Below, piece by piece: positions 1-8,156 of a stretch of DNA of 64,000 nucleotides. The position numbers were made by a program, and so were the translations under genes. Source of the stretch: Niallia alba (GTDB lineage: Bacteria; Bacillota; Bacilli; Bacillales; Cytobacillaceae); NCBI RefSeq assembly GCF_012933555.1, contig NZ_JABBPK010000001.1, positions 288,001 to 352,000 on the forward strand. The letters are read 5' to 3'. The stretch's first letter is position 1. Every line of letters begins with the position of its first letter. A model generated the notes under the pieces. The model was not told the DNA's origin. It searched no databases and saw only the letters and a program-made list of their open reading frames with translations.

Positions 1-210
1 GGCAAGGGAAGGGAGTTGTTGTTAAGGGTTTTTAAACAACTTCACCCTATAAAATATAAAGAAGTAGAGAAGAATTGGACAAAACAGATTGACATGAAGA
101 CTTACTTCGAAAACATAGAAAATGATAAATCTGATTTTGCATTTGCTTTACATGAAGAACTATTAAAAGATAGTACAGGCTTTAAAATTCCTGATTATAT
201 AGTTTTGTAA
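1..210 (+). CDS. C-terminal part of an unidentified protein (5' end outside window)
   Basis: The reading frame is open from base 1 to the TAA at 208-210 and has no convincing start inside the window, so this is the tail of a gene beginning upstream. The visible 69 residues are charged and soluble, with no membrane segment or motif I recognise. It ends just before the Fur-type promoter of the next operon. Function unknown. Confidence 0.55.
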   Translation, partial: GKGRELLLRVFKQLHPIKYKEVEKNWTKQIDMKTYFENIENDKSDFAFALHEELLKDSTGFKIPDYIVL

Positions 211-257
211 TTGACAGAAAAATAAAAAACAAGTATTATAATTGAGAATGATAATCA
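211..257 (+). promoter_or_regulatory. Sigma-A promoter with Fur box
   Basis: A TTGACA -35 box (211-216), a 17-bp spacer and a TATTAT -10 box (234-239) are followed at once by TGAGAATGATAATCA (243-257). That matches 13 of 15 positions of the 7-1-7 Fur consensus TGATAATNATTATCA. Fur bound here would cover the transcription start, so the operon is probably repressed when iron is plentiful. The siderophore-uptake genes downstream agree with this. Confidence 0.85.
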
Positions 258-287
258 TTATAAAAATAGAAAAAGAGGGACATACAT

Positions 288-1337
288 ATGTTTAAAAAAC
301 AAAGAAAGCCATTTATTCATATTTTATTATTCTCAATTGTAGCAATCCTTTTATTAGCGGGTTGTTCAAGTCAGTCAACACCTAAATCAGATGAAACAAA
401 ATCAGATGATTCAAATACAGATTCTCAATATCCAATAACTATCAAACATGCGTTTGGTGAGACAGTAATTGAGGAGAAGCCTGAACGTGTTGCTACTATT
501 GCATGGTCCAATCATGATGTTGCACTTGCTCTTGGGGTTGTACCTGTAGGTTTCTCAGCAGCAAACTACGGAGTGCAAGATGAAAGCGGTATGTTACCTT
601 GGACGAAAGCGAAAATAGAAGAATTAGGGGAAAAAAATCCGAATATTTTTCAAGATACAGATGGTTTAGACTTTGAAGCGATTGCTGATTCTAATCCAGA
701 TGTTATTCTTGCAGCATATTCAGGTATTACGCAAGAAGAATATGATACATTAAGTGAAATTGCCCCAGTTGTTGCTTATCAAGAAAATCCTTGGGTAGCA
801 ACTTGGCGTGAACAAGTAACATACAATTCTATGGGAATGGGTATGGAAGAAGAAGGAAAACAGCTTATTGCGGATACAGAAAAATTAATTGCAGATAAAG
901 CAAGTGCACACCCTGGAATTAAGGGGAAAAAAGCAGCATTTGTAAGTGTCAATGGTGCTGATTTATCTAAGTTTTACATCTACACACCAGCAGATCCACG
1001 TGGTGAATTCTTGACAGAATTAGGAATGGAATATCCGGAAAGTATTACAAGTCAAATTACTGATCCAACTAGCTTCTATTTGGAAGTAAGTGCTGAAAAT
1101 GCAGATATACTAAACGATGTAGATATTTTTGTATCATATGGAAATGATCAAACACTTGCTGCTTTACAGGCTGATCCGATTTATGGAAAGATTCCTGCTG
1201 TAGAGAGAGGATCTGTTGTTATTATTGAGGATAATACTCCACTTGCAGCAGCAGGAACTCCAAGTACACTTTCTATTGAATACTCTATCGATGAGTACTT
1301 AACTTTACTCTCAGAAGCTGTAAGCAAAGTGAAATAA
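288..1337 (+). CDS. Siderophore-iron ABC transporter substrate-binding lipoprotein
   Basis: Extracytoplasmic receptor that delivers ferric siderophore to the FecCD-type permeases encoded next. Residues 1-26 are a lipoprotein signal peptide with lipobox LLAGC, so Cys26 would be lipidated. A Ser/Asp-rich linker follows, then a periplasmic-binding fold of the FepB/FhuD class (COG0614). The motif PERVATIAWSNHDVALALGV near residue 65 is typical of the N-lobe of iron-siderophore receptors. At 349 aa it has normal length. It is the first gene of a four-gene operon behind a Fur-box promoter. Which siderophore it binds cannot be read from sequence. Confidence 0.9.
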   Translation: MFKKQRKPFIHILLFSIVAILLLAGCSSQSTPKSDETKSDDSNTDSQYPITIKHAFGETVIEEKPERVATIAWSNHDVALALGVVPVGFSAANYGVQDESGMLPWTKAKIEELGEKNPNIFQDTDGLDFEAIADSNPDVILAAYSGITQEEYDTLSEIAPVVAYQENPWVATWREQVTYNSMGMGMEEEGKQLIADTEKLIADKASAHPGIKGKKAAFVSVNGADLSKFYIYTPADPRGEFLTELGMEYPESITSQITDPTSFYLEVSAENADILNDVDIFVSYGNDQTLAALQADPIYGKIPAVERGSVVIIEDNTPLAAAGTPSTLSIEYSIDEYLTLLSEAVSKVK

Positions 1338-2372
1338 ATGGAACATACATCCGTTTTAAAAAATAAGCAGTTAGTAATTCCGAGAAGATTTATTAGCGTA
1401 TTAATACTTTCAATTGTCTTACTCGGTATAAGTATATTGGTGTCTCTTGCTTTTGGGTCTCGTACTGTTGGATGGAACGAAATAATGGATGGTTTATTCC
1501 ATCCTGATGTCCAGTCACACGGAGCAAATGTTGTTCGCCAAAGAATTGCTAGAACTGTTTTTAGTCTTATGTGTGGTGCTGCATTAGGAGTTTCTGGGGC
1601 TCTTATGCAGTCCGTCACACGTAACCCTATTGCAGATCCTAGCATATTAGGAGTAAACACAGGTGCGGCACTATTCGTCGTTTGTGGAATATCCTTTTTT
1701 CATATTGGTACTGCTAGTCAATACATTTGGTTTGCATTAGCAGGAGCAATCTTAACTGCCATTTTTGTATTCGGAATTGGTTCGATGGGGAGTGGCGGTG
1801 CCACCCCCCTTAAACTCGTTTTAGCTGGGGCGGCGACAAGTGCAGCATTATCCTCTCTTGTAATGGCAATTATGATCCCGCGCTCAAATGTGATGGATCA
1901 ATTTAGATTTTGGCAGGTAGGCAGCGTTGGTTCTGGAAATTGGAACTCTATCTCTATTTTTATTCCTTTTCTTATCGTCGGTATTCTAATAGCCTTGTTT
2001 TCCGCTCCAGCCCTAAATGCTTTAGCGTTAGGGGATGAAGTTGCTACAGGATTAGGTGTACGTACTGGTACACTTAGACTTATCGCAGCATTTGGAGGAG
2101 TACTATTATGTGGTGCGGCAACAGCACTAGCAGGCCCAATTGGTTTTATTGGATTACTTGCAACCCATGTGATTCGTCTCATTATTGGTCCTGATTTGCG
2201 CTACATTATTCCGATGTCCGCTGTAGCAGGAGCTATTATATTAACTATTTCAGATGTATGTGGCCGAATCATCGGAAGTCCTGGTGAACTTGAAGTGGGA
2301 GTAGTTACTGCTTTTATTGGTGCTCCTATTTTAATCTTAATAACTATGAAAGCGAAAATGCGTACGTTATGA
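1338..2372 (+). CDS. FecCD-family iron-siderophore permease, subunit 1
   Basis: Integral membrane half of an iron-siderophore ABC importer (BtuC/FecCD family, COG0609), 344 aa with about nine or ten hydrophobic segments. The family motif GALMQSVTRNPIADPSILGVN lies near residue 85, and the conserved G-P-I-G-F-I-G-L coupling region that contacts the ATPase lies near residue 255. The start codon directly follows the stop of the binding-protein gene. The stop overlaps the next start as ATGA, so translation is probably coupled. It would pair with the following permease as a heterodimer. Confidence 0.92.
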   Translation: MEHTSVLKNKQLVIPRRFISVLILSIVLLGISILVSLAFGSRTVGWNEIMDGLFHPDVQSHGANVVRQRIARTVFSLMCGAALGVSGALMQSVTRNPIADPSILGVNTGAALFVVCGISFFHIGTASQYIWFALAGAILTAIFVFGIGSMGSGGATPLKLVLAGAATSAALSSLVMAIMIPRSNVMDQFRFWQVGSVGSGNWNSISIFIPFLIVGILIALFSAPALNALALGDEVATGLGVRTGTLRLIAAFGGVLLCGAATALAGPIGFIGLLATHVIRLIIGPDLRYIIPMSAVAGAIILTISDVCGRIIGSPGELEVGVVTAFIGAPILILITMKAKMRTL

Positions 2373-3400
2373 TGAATGAATCAATGAATCTTATTATGGT
2401 AGGTAGATTAAAAAGACGTCGTCGTTTTATACTTGTGACTTGCCTCCTAGCAATTATTTCTTTTGCGCTATGCTGGACGATGCTTATGTTAGGAAACACT
2501 ATATATCCTGTTTCAGATGTAATCAGTGTTTTACTAGGTGAGCAAGTAAAAGGAGCCTCCTTTGCAGTGGGAACCATCCGTTTTCCAAGAATGGTTGCAG
2601 GTGTTTTTGCTGGCTTTGCATTTGGTATCTCTGGATATGTGTTTCAAACGATGCTTCGTAATCCGTTAGCAAACCCAAATGTTATCGGAATAACAACTGG
2701 TTCAAGTGCTGCTGCTGTATTTTGCATCATTGTGCTTCATGCAAGTAGTACTTTTGTTTCGATTGCCTCTATTATCGGCGGACTAGTCACAGTAATTGTT
2801 ATTTTTCTATTGTCAAAAGGTTCTTCTTTTTCGATTGGTAGATTAATATTAATAGGAATTGGAATACAAGCAATGCTCAATGCGGTAATATCCTATCTAT
2901 TGCTTATCGGCCAACATCATGATGTACCTACAGCCATGAGATGGTTAAGTGGTAGTTTAAATGGAGCTAAAATGGAGAATGTTTATCCACTTATTATTGC
3001 TGTCCTTCTCTTTGCTCCAATTATCATCTTACTTGGCAAGCGATTAGATATGTTAGAACTTGGTGAGCAAACTGCAACTTCCCTTGGAATTCATACAGAT
3101 AGGACAAGGCTAATATTGATAATCAGCTCTGTACTTATTATTGCGCTGGCTACTGCTACAACAGGACCCATTGCATTTGTTGCTTTCCTTTCTGGACCTA
3201 TCGCCAAAAGACTAGTTGGTATTGGTTTTTCTAGTGTTATTCCAGCAGGTCTTGTGGGGATCATTTTAGTTTTAGCATCGGATCTTATTGGCCAGTTTGC
3301 GTTCGTTGCTAGATATCCAGTAGGTGTTATTACTGGTATTCTAGGTGCTCCGTACTTAATTATGCTATTAATTCGAATGAATCGAAGGGAAGAATTGTAA
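2369..3400 (+). CDS. FecCD-family iron-siderophore permease, subunit 2
   Basis: Second membrane subunit of the same importer, 343 aa. It carries the family motif FQTMLRNPLANPNVIGIT near residue 90 and the coupling-helix region GPIAFVAFLSGPIAKRLVG near residue 260. The start overlaps the previous stop (ATGA) and its own stop overlaps the ATPase start (TAATG), the arrangement of a tightly translated transporter operon. Together with the preceding gene it should form the translocation channel in the cytoplasmic membrane. Confidence 0.92.
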   Translation: MMNESMNLIMVGRLKRRRRFILVTCLLAIISFALCWTMLMLGNTIYPVSDVISVLLGEQVKGASFAVGTIRFPRMVAGVFAGFAFGISGYVFQTMLRNPLANPNVIGITTGSSAAAVFCIIVLHASSTFVSIASIIGGLVTVIVIFLLSKGSSFSIGRLILIGIGIQAMLNAVISYLLLIGQHHDVPTAMRWLSGSLNGAKMENVYPLIIAVLLFAPIIILLGKRLDMLELGEQTATSLGIHTDRTRLILIISSVLIIALATATTGPIAFVAFLSGPIAKRLVGIGFSSVIPAGLVGIILVLASDLIGQFAFVARYPVGVITGILGAPYLIMLLIRMNRREEL

Positions 3401-4203
3401 TGGAAAAGATACATGAATTTCGAGCTGAAAAGTTAACATCTGGCTATGAAAATAAAATGATATTACAAGACATTGAGCTTGAAATTCCGAGTAATAAAAT
3501 CAGTGTTATTATTGGAGCAAACGGTTGTGGAAAATCCACTCTCTTAAAAACGCTATCGAATCTTATTAAATCTTCGTCTGGTAACATAACACTGGACGGA
3601 AAATCGATTAGCAAATTTCCACCAAAGCAATTAGCACGGATTCTCGGTATTTTACCTCAATCTCCTATTGTGCCAGAAGGAATAACAGTAGCAGATTTAG
3701 TTGGTCGTGGGCGTTTTCCTCATCAGGCCTTATTTAGTGGTTGGTCCAAGAAAGATTATGAAGCAGTTGCGGAAGCAATGGAAATTATGAAGATAACAGA
3801 ATTTGCTAATCGTGATATCGATGAGCTATCAGGTGGCCAAAGGCAACGTGTTTGGATTGCAATGGCTTTAGCGCAACAAACGGATATTCTATTTCTTGAT
3901 GAGCCGACAACGTTTCTAGATATAACGTATCAAATAGAAATATTAGATTTGCTAACAGACCTTAATCGCAAATATGGTACGACCATTGTGATGGTTCTCC
4001 ATGATATTAACCTGTCCGCCCGTTATGCAGATTATATTTTTGCACTTGAGAAAGGTAAACTTGTTGGAGAAGGAAAACCGGTAGATATTATTACAAGTAC
4101 ATTGGTAAAAGATATTTTTGGTCTTAATTGCACGGTGATTAATGATCCTGTTTCAGGTACTCCTTTAGTTGTGCCTCGAGGAAGATACCATGTTAATGTT
4201 TAG
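3400..4203 (+). CDS. Iron-siderophore ABC transporter ATP-binding protein
   Basis: Cytoplasmic ATPase of the importer, FepC/FhuC type, 267 aa. Walker A is GANGCGKST (residues 39-47), the ABC signature is LSGGQRQR and Walker B is ILFLDEPTTFLD, followed by the switch histidine in VLHDINL. It is the last gene of the Fur-controlled operon and is followed by a hairpin at 4240-4261. Having its own ATPase differs from the B. subtilis systems that share YusV. Confidence 0.95.
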   Translation: MEKIHEFRAEKLTSGYENKMILQDIELEIPSNKISVIIGANGCGKSTLLKTLSNLIKSSSGNITLDGKSISKFPPKQLARILGILPQSPIVPEGITVADLVGRGRFPHQALFSGWSKKDYEAVAEAMEIMKITEFANRDIDELSGGQRQRVWIAMALAQQTDILFLDEPTTFLDITYQIEILDLLTDLNRKYGTTIVMVLHDINLSARYADYIFALEKGKLVGEGKPVDIITSTLVKDIFGLNCTVINDPVSGTPLVVPRGRYHVNV

Positions 4204-4239
4204 TAGAATAAGATTTAGATAGTTAATGGATATAAAGCC

Positions 4240-4261
4240 TGCCTCTATAGAAATAGAGGCA
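4240..4261. terminator. Bidirectional hairpin between convergent genes
   Basis: An 8-bp perfect stem (TGCCTCTA with TAGAGGCA, 6-nt loop) lies between the converging siderophore operon and SCIFF maturase gene. Neither side has a long T-run, so termination is inferred mainly from position. Confidence 0.45.
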
Positions 4262-4274
4262 GAATTAATATGGA

Positions 4275-5684
4275 TTATTCTTCTGTTAATGCATATTCTG
4301 ATTCTTCCATTGCTCGCAGCGTTTCAGCAACTTTCACCATCATGGAACATTCGACTCGTTTACGGAAAATATCGCAACTAAAGTCATGCGTGCCTTGTAA
4401 AGAACCAGTTGCATGTAGTGTGTTTGCAGGGCAGCCTCCACTACAGTAAAGCTTTGCCCAGCACTTTTGACATTCTTCCTTTGAATAACAATTATTTTCT
4501 TTAAACTGACATTGCAGTTCCGGCTTGGTGATGCCAGCCCATACATTGCCCATACTAAATTCTTTATCACCAACAAACTGATGACAAGGAAAGAGTTCTC
4601 CCCATGGAGTGACAGCTAAATACTCGGTTCCAGAACCACAGCCAGATATTCTTTTTTGAATGCAAGGGCCTTCAGAAAGATCCAGCATATAATGGTAAAA
4701 GGTAAAGCTGTTTCCATTTTTTCCGAGGTTTAGCATTTCTTTAGCTAGCACTTCATATTGATGGTAAATTTCCGGAAGGTCTGCTTCTGTTAATGCATAA
4801 GGTTCTGATGAATCACAAATAACTGGTTCCATCGATAGTTTATCAAATCCAAGATCTGCTATATGAAAAATATCATTGGTGAAATCAAGATTGTTATGGG
4901 TATAAGTTCCGCGAATATAGTATTCTTTATCCCCACGTTTTTCAACAAAGCGCTTAAATTTCGGGATGATATAATCATAGCTCCCTTTGTTATTAACCGT
5001 TTTTCGGAGATGATCATGAACTTCTTTTCTTCCATCCAGGCTAAGCACAACATTATCCATTTCCTTATTTAAAAAGTCAGTCACTTCATCATTCAATAAC
5101 ATGCCATTGGTTGTAAAGGTAAAACGGAACTTTTTATGATATTCTGCTTCTTTACTCCTAGCGTAATGGACAATATCTTTTACGACTTTCCATGCCATCA
5201 GTGGTTCTCCGCCGAAGAAATCAATATCAAGATTTCGATGGTGCCCAGAATTCTCTAAAAGAAAATCAATGGCACTTTTTCCAACTTGGTAGCTCATGAG
5301 GGCTCTTTCTCCATTGTATTTCCCTTGGCTCGCGAAACAGTAATCACAGGATAAATTACAAGTGTGGGCAACATTGAGGCAGAGTGCCTTTACGTATGTA
5401 CGTCGCTTTTTTAAATGGATAGATAAATCTCTATATTCATCCTCTGTAAACAGCTGCCCTGTAGTTTTTAAGTGTTCTATATCCTCGATTGTCTCGAAAA
5501 TTGCTTTTTCTGAGATGGTAGGGTCAGCGGTATACTTGTTAAGTAGGCCATCAATAATATCTTTAGTAGATGTCGTCTCATAAAGAGCAATGATTTCATA
5601 GGCAAGATCATCAACAACATGAACCGAACCACTATAAGTATCCATCACAATATTGTATCCATTAAGTTTATACTGATGAATCAT
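4275..5684 (-). CDS. Radical SAM/SPASM maturase of the SCIFF peptide (ranthipeptide thioether synthase)
   Basis: 469 aa enzyme expected to join Cys sulfurs to neighbouring residues of the precursor peptide encoded just upstream. Residues 1-80 resemble the PqqD-like peptide-recognition domain of this maturase family. CNLSCDYCF (Cys109, 113, 116) is the CxxxCxxC site for the SAM-binding [4Fe-4S] cluster, and FFGGEPL is the usual GGE motif. A Cys-rich C-terminal SPASM region includes GCGSG, PCHQF, CQKCWAKLYCSGGCP and SCDIF, for auxiliary clusters. Start chosen at 5684 behind AAGGAGC. The pairing with a six-Cys peptide makes this assignment firm (family recalled as the SCIFF maturase, TIGR03974). 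A radical-SAM enzyme of this kind works without oxygen. Confidence 0.92.
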   Translation of the reverse strand: MIHQYKLNGYNIVMDTYSGSVHVVDDLAYEIIALYETTSTKDIIDGLLNKYTADPTISEKAIFETIEDIEHLKTTGQLFTEDEYRDLSIHLKKRRTYVKALCLNVAHTCNLSCDYCFASQGKYNGERALMSYQVGKSAIDFLLENSGHHRNLDIDFFGGEPLMAWKVVKDIVHYARSKEAEYHKKFRFTFTTNGMLLNDEVTDFLNKEMDNVVLSLDGRKEVHDHLRKTVNNKGSYDYIIPKFKRFVEKRGDKEYYIRGTYTHNNLDFTNDIFHIADLGFDKLSMEPVICDSSEPYALTEADLPEIYHQYEVLAKEMLNLGKNGNSFTFYHYMLDLSEGPCIQKRISGCGSGTEYLAVTPWGELFPCHQFVGDKEFSMGNVWAGITKPELQCQFKENNCYSKEECQKCWAKLYCSGGCPANTLHATGSLQGTHDFSCDIFRKRVECSMMVKVAETLRAMEESEYALTEE

Positions 5685-5753
5685 TTGAAAATAAGCTCCT
5701 TTTGCTTATGTAGTTAGTTTAATTTTCACGGTGATATTCGGATTTCAACCAAT

Positions 5754-5772
5754 GGGGAATGAGATATTCCCC
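5754..5772 (-). promoter_or_regulatory. Small intercistronic hairpin between SCIFF precursor and maturase
   Basis: GGGGAAT and ATTCCCC form a perfect 7-bp stem with a 5-nt loop in the 125-nt gap between precursor stop and maturase start. No T-run follows. By position it could stabilise the precursor message or reduce maturase expression; both are inference. Confidence 0.35.
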
Positions 5773-5809
5773 GTTGAATAAAGGTAGTTCTTGGTAGACA
5801 ATGGGCAGT

Positions 5810-5959
5810 CTATCGGTTCCAAGGGTTCTCGCATTTTTGATTAGCAATTCCACAAGAAGTTTTGCAAGCTGATTGGCAGGAAGTTTGGCATTCCCCACAG
5901 CCACCATATTTTACGGTATCATTAAGTTTACGAGTGCTTAATGTAATAATTCTCTTCAT
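5810..5959 (-). CDS. SCIFF-type ranthipeptide precursor, six cysteines in 49 residues
   Basis: Small gene: ATG at 5959-5957 behind AAGGTG (7-nt spacing), TAG at 5812-5810, 49 aa. The N-terminal half is a leader beginning MKRIITLSTRKLNDTVKYGG. The core carries cysteines at 21, 24, 28, 32, 36 and 43 in the pattern C-G-E-C-Q-T-S-C-Q-S-A-C-K-T-S-C, followed by IANQKCEN. This is the hallmark of SCIFF peptides (recalled as TIGR03973), substrates of the radical SAM maturase encoded 125 nt downstream. The mature product should carry Cys thioether bridges. Known mainly from Clostridia. A longer open frame on the same strand at 5719-5907 is out of frame and lacks these features. Confidence 0.93.
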   Translation of the reverse strand: MKRIITLSTRKLNDTVKYGGCGECQTSCQSACKTSCGIANQKCENPWNR

Positions 5960-5981
5960 TTATTTGCACCTTCTTTCTAAC

Positions 5982-5987
5982 ATATTA
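5982..5987 (-). promoter_or_regulatory. Possible -10 box of the SCIFF operon
   Basis: On the minus strand TAATAT (5987 to 5982) could be a -10 element. Transcription would start near 5975, placing the centre of the Fnr/Rex palindrome about 40 nt upstream, the usual distance for Fnr activation. No good -35 box is visible, which fits an activator-dependent promoter. Confidence 0.4.
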
Positions 5988-6005
5988 ATGATGCAAAAGT
6001 TATTA

Positions 6006-6023
6006 TTGTGAATTTATTCACAA
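6006..6023. promoter_or_regulatory. Perfect Rex/Fnr-type palindrome upstream of the SCIFF operon
   Basis: TTGTGAATTTATTCACAA is an exact match to the Rex pattern TTGTGAA-N4-TTCACAA and also contains the Crp/Fnr pattern TGTGA-N6-TCACA. It lies 47 nt upstream of the SCIFF precursor start. Either regulator would tie expression to low oxygen or high NADH; the sequence alone does not separate them. Confidence 0.7.
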
Positions 6024-6093
6024 ACTTTTACATCCTGTATTTTAACAAGACCTGATTAGGTCGTCAAATCATGAGAAGCTCAGCTATTGTCGA

Positions 6094-6235
6094 TTTATCC
6101 CACTCTTAACGGACAGCAAGATTCCCTCCTCAAGCTTATGAGTATACGAGGAAGATAGGTGGGAGATCAACTATCCGTAAAGGTCAGATTGTCAGCTAAC
6201 CATCAGTGGGGAGGAAGGAAAACCCCTCTAATGGA
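6094..6235 (+). repeat. bcr1-like dispersed element, copy 1 (diverged 3' end)
   Basis: Starts with TTTATCCCACTCTTAACGG and contains the paired arms TTAACGGACAG and TGTCCGTAA-like (here changed to ATCCGTAA), then the AACCATCAGTGGGG arm. Its 3' hairpin and the terminal TTTCACTTTAT are degraded, so this looks like the oldest full-size copy in the window. It sits between the divergent SCIFF operon and the membrane-protein gene at 6330. Confidence 0.8.
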
Positions 6236-6244
6236 TAAAATAAT

Positions 6245-6283
6245 ATAGCATATTTTGTCAGAAAATATGCTATTATTATTTTA
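6245..6283. terminator. Perfect 12-bp hairpin with T-rich flanks
   Basis: ATAGCATATTTT (6245-6256) pairs perfectly with AAAATATGCTAT (6262-6273) around a 5-nt loop, followed by TATTATTTTA. T-rich sequence also follows on the minus strand. It lies 47 nt before the start at 6330, so it may be an attenuator or an insulator after the repeat rather than an end-of-gene terminator. Confidence 0.45.
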
Positions 6284-6329
6284 TTCGCAATACAATGAGA
6301 ATTAATTTGAAACAGCATGGGGGAGTAGG

Positions 6330-7904
6330 ATGAAGACCTGGATACTACAAAAACTATATTGGATCATACCAGTTGTGCTGATTTTATTAGGACTGTTTTT
6401 ATTATTTGTCGAAAATTTTTCTAAGGTTACAGCACAACCAGAACCAGATTGGAGTAGAGGATTATTAGTTGGGAAATCTCAAGTAAATAAATTACCAGCA
6501 ATAATAGAAACAAAGGATGGTCATTACTTGTTCTCCTTTTTTCAGGAAAATAAATTGCATACCGTGACCATGAACAAGGAGTTTCAGATAGCGGAAGAGA
6601 AGAATTATGATATACCTGTAGACAAATGGACGCAAATATATCAGGGAAATAATCAGCTTATTTATTTTGACTATAAAAATATTTTTGACCAAGATAAGAC
6701 GCAATTGGTTGCAGATGTAGAGGCGTTCTTTCCGTTACGGACGACCATTCTTTATGTAAAAGAAAACAAGCTTTTTCAATTAAATCCTGAAACAAAAAAA
6801 TCATCGGAAATAATGGCGATTGATTTAGAGAAAGAAAAGGTATCGATAGAGGAAAAGGAGGATGGTATTCACCTTCTGTTATTTGCAAAGGCAAAAGGTA
6901 ATGTAGATCTCACTTTATATCGTATTGAAAATGGGAAGATCAATCGTTTATATAACACAAAAGTAAAGGTCGATCCTGGCAAAATAGTGAATAATATTTC
7001 CTTTACTTTTGAGGAGCAAAAGCTGGCATTATTGCTTCAGGAAGAACTGGAATTAACGCAAGGAAAACCAGAGTATTTCAACTATTTTGCTGAAATTGAT
7101 ATAACAAAAGGACAACAACCTGAACAGTATGAATTAAAGTTTGAGGATCCTGCGATAGAAAGCGGCAAGTTAACGGAAATTTCGGATATTGCTTTTACAT
7201 ATAGAGATGGAAAGCCACGTCTTTTATTTAAGGCGAATGGTTTTACAGAAACAAAATATAATGAGAAAAAGGGCTTCAATATTTATGAAGCGGAAATAGG
7301 TGAGGAAGGTAAAACAAAGTCAGAACGACGCAGTAACACAGCTGCTATTTCCACTATTCCTCAATGGTTAAATGAGGATACAGTTGCGTGGATGGATCTT
7401 GATGGAGCTGGCAATAAAGTTTATGTTTCTTCCAATGAGCTGGCAAAGATAAACAAACAAATTAAACATACATCTGAAGATTGGTTACAGGCATTTGGAA
7501 AGACATTTGGAATGATTTCGACTTCCTTCTTTGCCTTTGCGCTTTCCTTCATTTGGTTAATATGGCCAATTTTATTTGTCCTATTTATGTATGTATTTTT
7601 TAGTAGAACAGTAGATTATGATCGACCTTGGATTTTTCATACAGGTATCGGGGTCTATTTAATTGCAGCTGTCCTATTTAAGGATCGTTTCTTTGTGCCC
7701 AATATTTTATCAAGTGCGCCTGGGTATTTAACATTTACGGGGAGTACCTATTTCTACCTCTTTTTAATTGCGGTTATTGCTTATTTCTTAGCTATAATGA
7801 CAAAAAGAGTGAATGAATGGATAGGTGCTCCGAGGATTATCTATTTTGTTGGGGTACATATTATTTTGTTAACTATATTATTTGGACCATATATTATTTA
7901 TTAG
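6330..7904 (+). CDS. Membrane protein with large extracytoplasmic propeller-like domain, unknown function
   Basis: 524 aa. One membrane segment at about residues 10-28, a long hydrophilic region of about 370 residues rich in short beta-like repeats, then four hydrophobic segments between about residues 395 and 522. The central region would lie outside the membrane and resembles a beta-propeller by its rhythm of GK-LF-Y motifs; that is inference. I do not recognise the family. The start at 6330 follows GGGGGAG. It stands alone, flanked by two bcr1-like elements. Confidence 0.75.
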   Translation: MKTWILQKLYWIIPVVLILLGLFLLFVENFSKVTAQPEPDWSRGLLVGKSQVNKLPAIIETKDGHYLFSFFQENKLHTVTMNKEFQIAEEKNYDIPVDKWTQIYQGNNQLIYFDYKNIFDQDKTQLVADVEAFFPLRTTILYVKENKLFQLNPETKKSSEIMAIDLEKEKVSIEEKEDGIHLLLFAKAKGNVDLTLYRIENGKINRLYNTKVKVDPGKIVNNISFTFEEQKLALLLQEELELTQGKPEYFNYFAEIDITKGQQPEQYELKFEDPAIESGKLTEISDIAFTYRDGKPRLLFKANGFTETKYNEKKGFNIYEAEIGEEGKTKSERRSNTAAISTIPQWLNEDTVAWMDLDGAGNKVYVSSNELAKINKQIKHTSEDWLQAFGKTFGMISTSFFAFALSFIWLIWPILFVLFMYVFFSRTVDYDRPWIFHTGIGVYLIAAVLFKDRFFVPNILSSAPGYLTFTGSTYFYLFLIAVIAYFLAIMTKRVNEWIGAPRIIYFVGVHIILLTILFGPYIIY

Positions 7905-7937
7905 AAGGAGCAATTGCCGGTGAACCTTTTAGAACAT

Positions 7938-8080
7938 TTTATCCCACTCTTAACGGACAGTAATACTCCTCTCTCAAGGAAGAAAGGTAGGAGCTCAACT
8001 GTCCGTAAAGGTCCGATTGGTTCAACTAACTATCAGTGGGGGAGGAGGGAAAACCACCACTGATGGAAGTTTCACTTTAT
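7938..8080 (+). repeat. bcr1-like dispersed element, copy 2
   Basis: 143 bp bounded by TTTAT at both ends (7938-7942 and 8076-8080). It has the arms TTAACGGACAGTAA and CTGTCCGTAAAG, the small stem TGGTTCAACTAACCA, and the arms CATCAGTGGGGG and CCACTGATGG, then AAGTTTCACTTTAT. The segment between the first arms is shorter than in copies 1, 3 and 4. It lies just upstream of aadK. Confidence 0.88.
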
Positions 8081-8156
8081 ATAACAAGATACTATTTGGA
8101 TTCGTGTGCCGCCAATTATTAGAAAAAAACGATTAAACATAATTGGAGGAGATAAG

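Noticed and set aside
1181-1660. 159-codon open frame opposite the siderophore receptor and permease genes
   Set aside because: It is antisense to two well-supported coding regions and shows no family features or ribosome site.
5719-5907. 62-codon open frame on the minus strand upstream of the SCIFF maturase
   Set aside because: It overlaps the six-cysteine SCIFF gene in another frame, has no proper ribosome site and no recognisable feature. The small gene at 5810-5959 explains the region.
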